Shown here piece after piece: positions 25,708 to 33,091 of a DNA stretch of 64,000 nt. The position numbers and the translations under genes were made by a program. Location: the NCBI GenBank assembly GCA_900637135.1, contig LR134353.1, positions 3,906,001 to 3,970,000 on the forward strand, in the 5' to 3' direction. The stretch's first letter is position 1; each line of letters begins with the position of its first letter. The DNA is from Mycolicibacterium flavescens (GTDB lineage Bacteria > Actinomycetota > Actinomycetes > Mycobacteriales > Mycobacteriaceae). The notes below the pieces were generated by a model. That model saw only the letters and a list, made by a program, of their open reading frames with translations. It had not been told where the DNA came from and ran no database searches.

Positions 25708-26798
25708 CCCGCGAACCGTCCTTCGTCCTGGCCTCCCGCGGCGCCGTCGTCGCGGAGGGGGTGCACACCGCGTTCCCGAAGGTCGCCGAGGCGCGAGCCG
25801 CGCTGGCATCGCACAGCGCCCCGATCATCGTGGGGGCGTTGCCTTTCGATATGACCAAACCGGCGGCGCTGATCCGCCCGCAGAGCGTCCAGTTCCTCGA
25901 CGCGCTGCCGGACTGGCCGCTACGCCCGATGCCCGGCGTACAGATAGCCGAGGCGCTGCCGGATCCCGACGAACACCGCGCGCGGGTCGCCAGCGCCGTC
26001 GACCGGCTCAACAGCCCGTCGAGCGGACTGCACAAGGTCGTACTCGCCAGGGCCCTTCGGCTGGCCGCCGACGGACCGCTGGACGCGCGCACCGTCCTGC
26101 ACCGGCTCGTCGGCGCCGATCCCGCGGCCAACGGGTACCTCGCCGACCTGACCGCCGCGGGCGGCGGTTACTCCGGAAGCGTGCTGGTGGGCGCAAGCCC
26201 CGAACTGCTGGTGGCCCGCCGCGGCGATCAGGTGGTCTGCGCACCGTTCGCGGGTTCGGCTCCGCGCTCCCCCGACCCCGACACCGACGAGGCGAACGGC
26301 GCCGCGCTGGCCGCCTCAGCGAAGAACCTTCGCGAGCACCAGTTCGTGGTCGACACGATCCGCGACGCGCTCGAGCCGCTGTGCGCCGACCTCGAGGTGG
26401 CCGCCGAACCGGCGCTTCGCAAGACCGACTCGGTGTGGCATCTGGCCACCCGCATCACCGGCACACTTCGCGAAAGATCGATCACCGCACTGGACTTGGC
26501 CATCGCGCTGCACCCGACGCCTGCGGTCGGCGGCGTGCCCACCGCCGATGCGGCCGACCTGATCGCCGAGCTCGAAGGCGACCGCGGTTTCTACGCCGGT
26601 GCGGTCGGCTGGTGCGATCAACGCGGCGACGGCCGGTGGGTGGTGTCGATTCGCTGCGCTGCGCTGTCGGCGGATCGCCGGACGGCCGAGGCATATTCGG
26701 GCGGCGGCATCGTCGCCGAATCCGATCCCGACGACGAACTGGCGGAAACCACAACCAAATTCACCACAATCCTCGCTGCGCTTGGCGCCGCGACGTGA
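25704..26798 (+). CDS. entC: Isochorismate synthase
   Basis: 364 residues of the chorismate-binding family. Key strings are KVVLARALRL, FAGSAPRSPDPDTDE, AKNLREHQFVVDTI, LATRITGTL, LHPTPAVGGVPTADA, DRGFYAGAVGW and EAYSGGGIVAESDPDDE. These include the Mg2+-binding glutamates and the LHPTPAVGG motif of isochorismate synthases. It converts chorismate to isochorismate for menaquinone and, in some species, siderophore synthesis. The GTG at 25704 overlaps the phosphatase stop (GTGA) and its own TGA overlaps the GNAT start (GTGA), so three genes are translationally chained. Confidence 0.92.
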   Translation: MTREPSFVLASRGAVVAEGVHTAFPKVAEARAALASHSAPIIVGALPFDMTKPAALIRPQSVQFLDALPDWPLRPMPGVQIAEALPDPDEHRARVASAVDRLNSPSSGLHKVVLARALRLAADGPLDARTVLHRLVGADPAANGYLADLTAAGGGYSGSVLVGASPELLVARRGDQVVCAPFAGSAPRSPDPDTDEANGAALAASAKNLREHQFVVDTIRDALEPLCADLEVAAEPALRKTDSVWHLATRITGTLRERSITALDLAIALHPTPAVGGVPTADAADLIAELEGDRGFYAGAVGWCDQRGDGRWVVSIRCAALSADRRTAEAYSGGGIVAESDPDDELAETTTKFTTILAALGAAT

Positions 26799-27280
26799 CC
26801 GAGCTGATCCGCAGGGTGCGCCCCGGTGACGAGCGCGAGCTGACCGCGATGGTCCACGAACTCGCCGAGTTCGAACACGCCTCGCACGAGTGCACCGTGA
26901 CCGAAGACCAGATGCGCCGAGCGCTTTTCGACGAACCGGCCGCCGTCGCGGGCCACATCGCCGAGGTCGACGGACAGGCCGCCGCGGCCGCGCTGTGGTT
27001 TCGCAACTTCTCCACATGGGACGGTGTCGCCGGCATCCACCTCGAAGACCTCTACGTGCGCCCGCAGTTCCGCAGGCGCCGGTTGGCCCACAAGTTGTTG
27101 GCAACCCTGGCACGGGAGTGCACCACGCACGGTTACACCCGGTTGTCGTGGGCGGTGCTCGACTGGAACGTCAATGCGATCGCGCTCTACGACGCCGTCG
27201 GCGGCAAACAACAGACGGACTGGATCACTTACCGCGTCTCGGGGCCCGAACTGTCGGCGCTGGCCGCAGAATCGCCGTGA
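26795..27280 (+). CDS. GNAT-family N-acetyltransferase (Rv3216-like)
   Basis: 161 residues. It begins VTELIRRVRPGDERELTAM and contains HLEDLYVRPQFRRRRLAHKLL, the acetyl-CoA pyrophosphate-binding motif (R/Q-x-x-G/A variant), and a final WAVLDWNVNAIALYDAVGG, the beta-bulge and tyrosine motif of GNAT enzymes. The FEHASHECTVTEDQM segment resembles diamine/spermidine acetyltransferase-type GNATs. The GTG at 26795 overlaps entC. The 3' end overlaps the convergent membrane gene by 52 bases. Confidence 0.85.
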   Translation: MTELIRRVRPGDERELTAMVHELAEFEHASHECTVTEDQMRRALFDEPAAVAGHIAEVDGQAAAAALWFRNFSTWDGVAGIHLEDLYVRPQFRRRRLAHKLLATLARECTTHGYTRLSWAVLDWNVNAIALYDAVGGKQQTDWITYRVSGPELSALAAESP

Positions 27281-27657
27281 GTCCCCACCCACTCCAGGGT
27301 CGAGGGACTGAACAGCAGCGCCAGCGTCACCATCGCCACCACGCCGATGGGCGCGGCGTACAACCACTGGTGCGAACCGACGCCCATGTAGTAGACGACC
27401 GGTAGGAGCAGCAGTTGGGCGAACACGGCGATGCCACGCCCCCACCGCCTGCCCGTCCACAACGCCCATGCCGCGGCCAGCACACCGGCGCCCATGATCG
27501 CGAACCACAGCGCCGTGCCGTATTTGTTCAGCCCGGACTCTTCGGCCCTGCCGAACCCGCTCACCACATAGACCAGCGCCGCGACCAGGGCAGCCGCGCC
27601 CTCCACGGCGACCAGGACAGCGGCTTGGCGCACCGTCGTCGGAGATGGAACGATCAC
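27229..27657 (-). CDS. Four-helix integral membrane protein (Rv3217c-like)
   Basis: 142 residues with four hydrophobic segments: AAVLVAVEGAAALVAALVYVV, TALWFAIMGAGVLAAAWALW, IAVFAQLLLLPVVYYM and AAPIGVVAMVTLALLF. They are separated by short charged loops (GRAEESGLNK, TGRRWGRG). It has no recognisable enzymatic motif. GTG at 27657 precedes TTTRQAA-type text and has no clear Shine-Dalgarno. It converges with and overlaps the GNAT gene, and is divergent from the lipid kinase gene. Confidence 0.78.
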   Translation of the reverse strand: MIVPSPTTVRQAAVLVAVEGAAALVAALVYVVSGFGRAEESGLNKYGTALWFAIMGAGVLAAAWALWTGRRWGRGIAVFAQLLLLPVVYYMGVGSHQWLYAAPIGVVAMVTLALLFSPSTLEWVGTHGDSAASADSSGPETR

Positions 27658-27694
27658 GCCCTCGAGCGTAGAGGGGCGCGCAGAACCGGTTCAG

Positions 27695-27700
27695 TAGGCT
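27695..27700 (+). promoter_or_regulatory. -10 box of a probable leaderless promoter for the lipid kinase
   Basis: TAGGCT lies eight bases before the GTG at 27709 and no Shine-Dalgarno is present. This spacing puts the transcription start at or next to the start codon, the usual form of mycobacterial leaderless mRNA. Confidence 0.55.
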
Positions 27701-27708
27701 CAGACCCC

Positions 27709-28674
27709 GTGCGCGCCGTGCTGATCGTGAACCCGAATGCGACGTCAACGACTCCGGCCGGCCGTGATCTGTTGGCCCATGCGCTGGAGAGTCGGGTGAA
27801 GCTGACCGTCGCGCACACCGATCACCGCGGACATGCCATCGAGATCGCCCGCGACGCGGCACGTGACGGCGTCGACGTCCTGATCGTGCACGGCGGCGAC
27901 GGCACGGTGAACGAGGTCGTCAACGGCATTCTCGAGGTCGGGGGGCCCGGTGCCGCAGCGCCCGCCGTCGGCGTGGTGCCCGGCGGGTCGGCCAACGTCT
28001 TCGCGCGCGCCCTCGGCATCAGCCCGGACCCGATCGAGGCGACCAATCAGCTGATCGACCTGCTGTCGGAGTACCGCCGCCGCAAGTCGTGGCGGCGCAT
28101 CGGGCTGATGGACTGCGGTGAACGCTGGGGCGTGTTCACCGCAGGGATGGGCGTCGACGGCGACGTGGTGGCCGCCGTCGAGGCGCAGCGCGCGAAGGGC
28201 CGCGTCGTCACCGCTTCGCGCTACATCCGCGTCGCCATCCGCGAGATGCTGGCCAGCACCCGTAACGAACCGTCGCTGACCGTGCACCTGCCCGACCGCG
28301 AACCGGTCGGCGGCGTGCACTTCGCGTTCGTGTCCAACGCCAGCCCCTGGACGTACGCCAACGCCCGCCCCGTGTGGACGAACCCGATGACGACCTTCGA
28401 GACCGGCCTGGGTGTTTTCGCCACGACCAGCATGAATGTGTGGGCCAACCTGATGCTGGTGCGGCGGATGCTGTCCAAGAAAGCGCGCATCGAGGCCAAG
28501 CATCTGATCCGTGACGACGACCTGCCGTGGCTGCAGGTGACCAGCGAGGCGCCGGTCGCCTGCCAGATCGACGGCGACTACGTCGGATTACGCGATTCGA
28601 TGATGTTCACCGCCGTCCCCGACGCGCTCGGCGTGTTGGCGCCTGCACCAGTAGAGGCCCCTGACCTGCGGTGA
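27709..28674 (+). CDS. Diacylglycerol/sphingosine-kinase-like lipid kinase (Rv3218-like)
   Basis: 321 residues. The DAGK catalytic domain shows VRAVLIVNPNATSTTP, VHGGDGTVNEVVNG (the nucleotide-binding GGDGT), VPGGSANVFARALG, and a C-terminal half with ITGM-type FTAGMGVDGDVVAAVE and QIDGDY. Members phosphorylate lipid substrates such as diacylglycerol at the inner membrane surface. The lipid is not identifiable from sequence. GTG at 27709 begins right behind a TAGGCT box. Confidence 0.88.
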   Translation: MRAVLIVNPNATSTTPAGRDLLAHALESRVKLTVAHTDHRGHAIEIARDAARDGVDVLIVHGGDGTVNEVVNGILEVGGPGAAAPAVGVVPGGSANVFARALGISPDPIEATNQLIDLLSEYRRRKSWRRIGLMDCGERWGVFTAGMGVDGDVVAAVEAQRAKGRVVTASRYIRVAIREMLASTRNEPSLTVHLPDREPVGGVHFAFVSNASPWTYANARPVWTNPMTTFETGLGVFATTSMNVWANLMLVRRMLSKKARIEAKHLIRDDDLPWLQVTSEAPVACQIDGDYVGLRDSMMFTAVPDALGVLAPAPVEAPDLR

Positions 28675-28756
28675 TGGACTGGCGGCGTACCATTTCGGGC
28701 GCAGTTGGATCGAGTCTAGTACAGACGAGTCTGCGGCGTGCGAAGCCACCCGGCTA

Positions 28757-28770
28757 GTGACATTGCGCAC
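28757..28770. promoter_or_regulatory. Crp/cAMP receptor protein site upstream of whiB1
   Basis: GTGACATTGCGCAC fits the mycobacterial Crp pattern GTG-NN-A-NNNNN-CAC exactly. It lies 152 bases before the whiB1 ATG and 18 bases upstream of a TTGACA (28788-28793) that may be the -35. Crp control of whiB1 is established in M. tuberculosis, so this is likely the equivalent site. A second, weaker half-site was not confirmed. The -10 could not be assigned. Confidence 0.65.
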
Positions 28771-28922
28771 TTGTTAACTCGCGAGTATTGACATCTGTCC
28801 AGCCTGTGAAAGCATCGAAGCAACGTTGCAGAAACATTCAATGTGCACGCGTTAAACAGCCGAAGAATATGCCGTGCGCCGTGCTGCGCACAGGTGACGT
28901 ATCTGACGAGGAGTTTGATCTA

Positions 28923-29177
28923 ATGGATTGGCGCCACAAGGCGGTCTGTCGCGATGAGGATCCGGAACTGTTCTTCCCGGTGGGAAACAGCGGCCCGGCG
29001 CTCGCCCAGATCGCTGACGCGAAGCTCGTCTGCAACCGCTGCCCCGTGACCACTGAGTGCCTGACCTGGGCTTTGGAGTCCGGACAGGATGCCGGTGTCT
29101 GGGGCGGTATGAGCGAGGATGAGCGTCGCGCACTCAAGCGTCGTAATGCTCGCACCAAGGCCCGCAGCGGAGTCTGA
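28923..29177 (+). CDS. whiB1: WhiB1, essential NO-sensitive Fe-S regulator
   Basis: 84 residues, the standard WhiB1 length. MDWRHKAVCRDEDPELFFPVG, then VCNRCPVTTECLTW provide four cysteines for a 4Fe-4S cluster, followed by GVWGGMSEDERR and a basic tail KRRNARTKARSG. WhiB1 binds SigA region 4, and NO converts it to a DNA-binding form. ATG at 28923 is the conserved start; the frame is open upstream through the leader. The leader from the Crp-linked promoter is about 100 bases. A strong terminator follows. Confidence 0.96.
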   Translation: MDWRHKAVCRDEDPELFFPVGNSGPALAQIADAKLVCNRCPVTTECLTWALESGQDAGVWGGMSEDERRALKRRNARTKARSGV

Positions 29178-29195
29178 GCACTACCCGAACCAAAC

Positions 29196-29231
29196 AAGAT
29201 ACGGCCCCGACATTCGTCGGGGCCGTATCTT
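29196..29231 (+). terminator. Intrinsic terminator downstream of whiB1
   Basis: A perfect 14-bp stem (29197-29210, AGATACGGCCCCGA, with 29217-29230) closes a CATTCG loop and an outer A-T pair, and is followed by TTTCT. It lies 20 bases after the whiB1 stop and 65 bases before the convergent pdtaS stop. The symmetric A/T flanks could also serve the opposite transcript. Confidence 0.9.
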
Positions 29232-29294
29232 TCTGTAAATGCAATAACGGCCGATTTACGACACGAAAGGTCGATTTGCGAATTGCGAAGTTTG

Positions 29295-30782
29295 CTACTG
29301 CGCGAGTCGACGCTGCCGGCCCAGCGGCACCCGCAGCACCACATCGGTTCCGCCGTCCTGTCCCTCGCGCATGCCCAGCGACCCGTCCAGTTCGGCCGAC
29401 ACCAGCGTCCGCACGATCTGCAATCCGAGCCGGTCGGCCTTCTCCAGGCTGAACCCGTCGGGTAGTCCCCGGCCGTCGTCGTGGACGACCACATCCAGCC
29501 ACCTGGCCGAGCGCTCGGCGCGGATGGTGACACTGCCCTCGCGCACGCCGGGGTCGAAGGCGTGCTCGATGGCGTTCTGCACCAGCTCGGTGATCACCAT
29601 GATCAGCGCGGTGGCGCGGTCGGCGTCGAGCACACCGAGATCGCCGACCCGGTGGATGCGGATCGGACTGTCAACGGCGGCAACATCATTCATCATCGGC
29701 AGGATCCTGTCGACCACCTCGTCGAGGTTGACCTCCTCGTCCACCGACATCGACAGCGCATCGTGGACCAACGCGATCGAGGAGACCCGTCGCACCGATT
29801 CCATCAGCGCCTCGCGGCCTTCGTCGTTGTTGGTGCGCCGGGCCTGCAGGCGCAGCAGCGCCGCGACGGTCTGCAGGTTGTTCTTCACCCGGTGGTGGAT
29901 CTCGCGGATCGTGGCGTCCTTCGACAGCAGGGCGCGGTCGCGGCGCTTGACTTCTGTCACGTCGCGGATCAGCACCGCTGCGCCCACCGGTTGGCCGTGC
30001 ACGACGAGCGGGAGCGTACGCATCAGCACGGCCGCACCACCGGCGTCGACCTCCATGCGCATGCTCGATCCGCCGGCCAGCGAGTCGCGCACATGGTTGG
30101 CCAGTTCCTGCGCCTCGAACGGGTCCCCGATGAGCGGGCGTGTGACGGTGACCAGGTTGTGCCCGCCGAGTTCGGCGGCCAGCCCCATCCGGTGATAGGC
30201 CGAGATCGCATTGGGGCTCGCGAAGGTGACCACACCCGTCTCGTCGAGACGGATGAACCCGTCGCCGACGCGTGGGCTCGAGCGCGACATCGCGATGTCC
30301 CCCACGTTGGGGAAGGTGCCCTCCGACAGCATGTGCAGAAGGTCGCCTGCGCAGTCGAGGTAGGCCGACTCCAGCGGGCTGGCCTTCCTGGACTCCAATG
30401 CGGTCTGATGCGTCAGCACCGCGACCACCTCGTCCTTGTACCGGACCGGAACGGCTTCGACGTTGAGCCCTGGTGAAACCTGTTGTCCCGCACCGTCTCC
30501 CACGACGATTTCACCCGCTGCGAACGCCGTGGCCACGAGTGGCATCGCGTCGGCGTCGGCCAGCGTGCTGACCGCGTCGGCCAGCAGTACCGTCGGCGCG
30601 GTGTTCGGCCGCACCTGCGCGACGCAGACCAGGGCGCCGTCGTCGCGGCGCACCCACATCAGGTAGTCGGCGAAGGACAGGTCGGCGAGCAGTTGCCATT
30701 CGCCGACCACCGCATGCAGGTGGTCGACCGCATTGCCGGGCAGCATGGTGTGCTCGGCGAGCAGATCACCGAGGGTGGACAT
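29295..30782 (-). CDS. pdtaS: Sensor histidine kinase PdtaS
   Basis: 495 residues, cytosolic with no membrane segment. An N-terminal GAF-like domain (about 1-150) is followed by a PAS domain (about 170-290, with RLDETGVVTFASPNA), then a HisKA_2 dimerisation segment with phospho-acceptor in REIHHRVKNNLQTVAALLRLQ and a HATPase domain (ITELVQNAIEHAF, DDGRGLPDGF). HisKA_2 type and soluble GAF-PAS layout identify PdtaS, which signals to the ANTAR-domain antiterminator PdtaR encoded elsewhere and is modulated by NO and copper in mycobacteria. Start ATG 30782. It lies upstream of nothing else on this strand except TB7.3, 37 bases away. Confidence 0.93.
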   Translation of the reverse strand: MSTLGDLLAEHTMLPGNAVDHLHAVVGEWQLLADLSFADYLMWVRRDDGALVCVAQVRPNTAPTVLLADAVSTLADADAMPLVATAFAAGEIVVGDGAGQQVSPGLNVEAVPVRYKDEVVAVLTHQTALESRKASPLESAYLDCAGDLLHMLSEGTFPNVGDIAMSRSSPRVGDGFIRLDETGVVTFASPNAISAYHRMGLAAELGGHNLVTVTRPLIGDPFEAQELANHVRDSLAGGSSMRMEVDAGGAAVLMRTLPLVVHGQPVGAAVLIRDVTEVKRRDRALLSKDATIREIHHRVKNNLQTVAALLRLQARRTNNDEGREALMESVRRVSSIALVHDALSMSVDEEVNLDEVVDRILPMMNDVAAVDSPIRIHRVGDLGVLDADRATALIMVITELVQNAIEHAFDPGVREGSVTIRAERSARWLDVVVHDDGRGLPDGFSLEKADRLGLQIVRTLVSAELDGSLGMREGQDGGTDVVLRVPLGRQRRLAQ

Positions 30783-30819
30783 CGGGGGTTACTTCCGGTG
30801 GTTCACACGGACGCGGTGA

Positions 30820-31035
30820 TCAGCTGATCACCGCGATGAGGTCGCCGGCCTGGATGACGTCGCCAACCGAAACGCTGACCTTGCTCACGGTGCCCGCCAC
30901 CTCGGCCAGCACCGGGATCTCCATCTTCATCGACTCCAGCAGCACCAGGGTGTCCCCCTCGCCGATCTGATCGCCCTCGCTCACCACGACCTCGAGCACA
31001 CTGGCCACGATCTCAGCGCGAACGTCCTCGGCCAT
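30820..31035 (-). CDS. Biotinylated carrier-domain protein TB7.3
   Basis: 71 residues, exactly the length of Rv3221c/TB7.3. It is a single biotinyl/lipoyl domain with the modification site LLESMKMEIPV and the hammerhead turn GDVIQAGDLIAVIS. Free-standing biotin carrier domains of this type serve acyl-CoA carboxylases or act as decoy biotin stores. Of three consecutive start codons (GTG 31041, ATG 31038, ATG 31035), the last gives the conserved MAEDVRAEIVASV. It is probably co-transcribed with pdtaS. Confidence 0.92.
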   Translation of the reverse strand: MAEDVRAEIVASVLEVVVSEGDQIGEGDTLVLLESMKMEIPVLAEVAGTVSKVSVSVGDVIQAGDLIAVIS

Positions 31036-31189
31036 CATCACCCCATTACTTTCCGCTGCTGTATGCGTTTCGGCCTACATCGAACCACACGACCGGCTTG
31101 TCAGCGCTGTCGCCGGGCCATGAGACAATGGTCCGAACGCGCCCGCCGAGCACGGGCCGAGAAATCCCCAGAGCATTCGGAGGTAGACC

Positions 31190-31282
31190 ATGGCCAAGCG
31201 TGGCCGTAAGAAGCGTGACCGCAAGCACACGAAGGCCAACCACGGTAAGCGGCCCAACGCCGGTTCGAAGTCGGTGCGCTAG
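31190..31282 (+). CDS. Ribosomal protein bL37 (AURKAIP1/COX24-domain miniprotein)
   Basis: A 30-residue, strongly basic product starting MAKRGRKKRDRKHTKANHGK, with CGGAGG eight bases before the ATG. This is the bL37 miniprotein seen in mycobacterial 50S structures; automatic annotation often calls it AURKAIP1/COX24 domain-containing. It is below most gene-finder length limits. The gene lies between divergent TB7.3 and convergent rshA, ending 22 bases before the rshA stop. The extra tail AGSKSVR may vary between species. Confidence 0.9.
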   Translation: MAKRGRKKRDRKHTKANHGKRPNAGSKSVR

Positions 31283-31304
31283 CGCCTAGGTGTGATCCTC
31301 GGCG

Positions 31305-31610
31305 CTAACCGCGCCGGATGATGGTGGTGCGGCTGATCTCGATGCGCAGCCGCTCGCGCAGGCTCTCCGGCGCCTTCTCGCCGCCGCATTTCTTCGCGAT
31401 CAGGCTCTTGACCCGCTCCTCGACGCCGTAGTGGCGCAGGCATGCGGGGCACTCCTCGAGATGATGCCGCAGCTTGTCGCGGGTTTCGGGGGTGCATTCA
31501 CCGTCGAGCAGCGTCCACACCTCGGCAATGACCGCGGCGCATTCGGGATGCTCGGGGTCGATGGGACCGACGGGGGGCTGCCATCGCTCTTCGTCAGAGA
31601 ACGAGCTCAC
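31305..31610 (-). CDS. rshA: RshA, redox-sensing anti-sigma factor of SigH
   Basis: 101 residues, the usual length. The zinc-associated anti-sigma motif HxxxCxxC is present in RHHLEECPACLRH, with further cysteines in ECAAVIAEV, DGECTPE and KKCGGEK. Oxidation of the CxxC releases SigH; PknB phosphorylation also weakens binding in M. tuberculosis. GTG at 31610 overlaps the sigH TGA (GTGA), which enforces near-stoichiometric synthesis. The frame is open further upstream inside sigH but is not coding there. Confidence 0.94.
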   Translation of the reverse strand: MSSFSDEERWQPPVGPIDPEHPECAAVIAEVWTLLDGECTPETRDKLRHHLEECPACLRHYGVEERVKSLIAKKCGGEKAPESLRERLRIEISRTTIIRRG

Positions 31611-32263
31611 GACGAGACCTCCTCGGGTGTGTCCATCTGCTGTCCCCGAATGAACCCGCGGTCGCGGGCCACGTCGGCCAGCAGCTCGCGGAGCTGGCGC
31701 CTGCCCCGGTGTAACCGGGACATCACCGTGCCTATCGGCGTGTCCATGATCTCGGCGATCTCTTTGTAGGGGAAGCCCTCGACGTCGGCGTAATAGACCG
31801 CCATCCGAAAATCCTCCGGCAGCGCCTGCAGCGCTTCCTTGATCTCGTTGTCCGGCAGCGACTCGAGCGCCTCCACCTCGGCCGAGCGCAGGCCGGTCGA
31901 GGAATGCTCGGCGTTGGCCGCGAGCTGCCAGTCGGTGATCTCCTCTGTGGGGTACTCCGCCGGCTGACGCTGCTTCTTGCGGTAGCTGTTGATGTAGGTG
32001 TTGGTGAGGATGCGGTACAGCCACGCCTTGAGGTTGGTGCCCTCCCGGAACGACCGGAAGCCGGCGTACGCCTTGACCATGGTTTCCTGCAGCAGGTCCT
32101 CGGCGTCGGCGGGGTTGCGCGTCATCCGCAACGCACCGCCGTACAGCTGGTCGAGCAGCGGAATCGCGTCACGCTCGAAGCGCGCGGTGAGCTCGGCGTC
32201 GGTCTCCTGAGGTTCCGGAGCCTCCTGCGCCGAATCTCGGGTTGACCCGTCGGAGTCGGTCAT
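31607..32263 (-). CDS. sigH: ECF RNA polymerase sigma factor SigH
   Basis: 218 residues from ATG 32263. Region 2 is recognisable in MTRNPADAEDLLQETMVKAYAGF and region 4 in EIAEIMDTPIGTVMSRLHRGRRQLRELL, nearly identical to Rv3223c. SigH controls thioredoxin, mycoredoxin-linked and heat/oxidative stress genes. GACGGTGTTCCCC lies before the ATG, with AGAAGGGA as a weak ribosome binding site. In-frame ATGs upstream (MSGGGQ and further) could make a longer form, since the transcript is predicted to start about 170 bases upstream. It is coupled to rshA. Confidence 0.95.
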   Translation of the reverse strand: MTDSDGSTRDSAQEAPEPQETDAELTARFERDAIPLLDQLYGGALRMTRNPADAEDLLQETMVKAYAGFRSFREGTNLKAWLYRILTNTYINSYRKKQRQPAEYPTEEITDWQLAANAEHSSTGLRSAEVEALESLPDNEIKEALQALPEDFRMAVYYADVEGFPYKEIAEIMDTPIGTVMSRLHRGRRQLRELLADVARDRGFIRGQQMDTPEEVSS

Positions 32264-32436
32264 GGTGGGGAACACCGTCCCTTCTGTCGCGGTGCCAGCG
32301 AATAAACCCGGCAGATCGACCGGGAGCACTGGAAAGTCCATAGCCAGCGTTGGCACCTGACCCCCTCCGCTCATCCTAGAGGTTGAGACCGACATGTTTT
32401 CTGCCCGGCGAACTCCTGTCGCGGTGCAGCCATCGT

Positions 32437-32467
32437 CAACAACAGCGGCACCGGCCCCGATTGTTCC
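32437..32467 (-). promoter_or_regulatory. SigH-type promoter upstream of sigH
   Basis: On the minus strand GGAACA (32467-32462) is followed after 18 bases by GTTGTTG (32443-32437). GGAACA with a GTT core is the established SigH consensus, so this is the autoregulatory promoter. Transcription would start near 32430, leaving a leader of about 170 bases that includes in-frame upstream ATGs. The -35 lies 40 bases from the divergent YbaK gene. Confidence 0.78.
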
Positions 32468-32494
32468 CCGAAGCCCGACGTTAGAGCGTCGCAC

Positions 32495-32500
32495 TAGGCT
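32495..32500 (+). promoter_or_regulatory. -10 box of a probable leaderless promoter for the YbaK gene
   Basis: TAGGCT ends six bases before the GTG at 32507, and no Shine-Dalgarno precedes the start. The arrangement implies a leaderless transcript, divergent from the SigH promoter 28 bases away. Confidence 0.55.
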
Positions 32501-32506
32501 GGCGCG

Positions 32507-32995
32507 GTGGCACGCGCAGCAACTCCGGCCATCGCCGCGCTGGTGGCCGCCGGTGTTACGCATGAGGTTCTGCGCTACCGCCACGATCCGCGCCAGCCGT
32601 CGTTCGGCGAGGAAGCCGTGGAGGCGCTTGCCCGGTCCGAGGGTGTGGCGCCTGAACAGATCTTCAAGACGCTGGTGCTGGCGTTGCCGACAGGTCTCGG
32701 CGTCGCCGTGGTGCCGGTTCCTGCCAAGCTTTCGTTGAAGGCGGCCGCGTCCGCGCTCGGCGTGCCCAGGGCCACCATGGCCGAACGCGCGGCCGCCGAG
32801 CGGTCGACGGGTTATGTGATCGGCGGTATCTCCCCGCTTGGGCAGCGGACGCCGCTGCCGACGGTGATCGACGAGACGGCGCTGCTGCGGGACCGGGTGC
32901 TGTGCAGCGCAGGCAAGCGCGGCTTGGAGGTCGCCGTGGCCCCGCAAGACCTGATCCGGCTGACCGGCGCGGTGACCGCAGACATCTGCGCGTGA
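32507..32995 (+). CDS. YbaK/EbsC-type aminoacyl-tRNA deacylase
   Basis: 162 residues of the YbaK/ProX editing-domain family. It has FGEEAVEAL, the invariant lysine in QIFKTLVL, and GYVIGGISPLGQR (the GGxSP-G motif). YbaK proteins hydrolyse mischarged Cys-tRNA(Pro) in trans. The length and GGISPLG place it close to YbaK rather than the PrdX/AlaX branches. In M. tuberculosis the corresponding region (Rv3224A/B) is recalled as broken, whereas this copy is intact. GTG 32507 is likely leaderless. Confidence 0.9.
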   Translation: MARAATPAIAALVAAGVTHEVLRYRHDPRQPSFGEEAVEALARSEGVAPEQIFKTLVLALPTGLGVAVVPVPAKLSLKAAASALGVPRATMAERAAAERSTGYVIGGISPLGQRTPLPTVIDETALLRDRVLCSAGKRGLEVAVAPQDLIRLTGAVTADICA

Positions 32996-33091
32996 GCGTC
33001 CGGCGCCTGTTTTCGCGAAACGGCATTCCAGCAGCGAAAGTTCGAGTGCGGACCGGCCTGAACGCAATTTCGCGGCGGATAGGGTGAGACC

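Noticed and set aside
31611..32024. Extended RshA frame reaching into sigH
   Set aside because: It overlaps the certain SigH frame, and GTG 31610 gives the standard 101-residue RshA.
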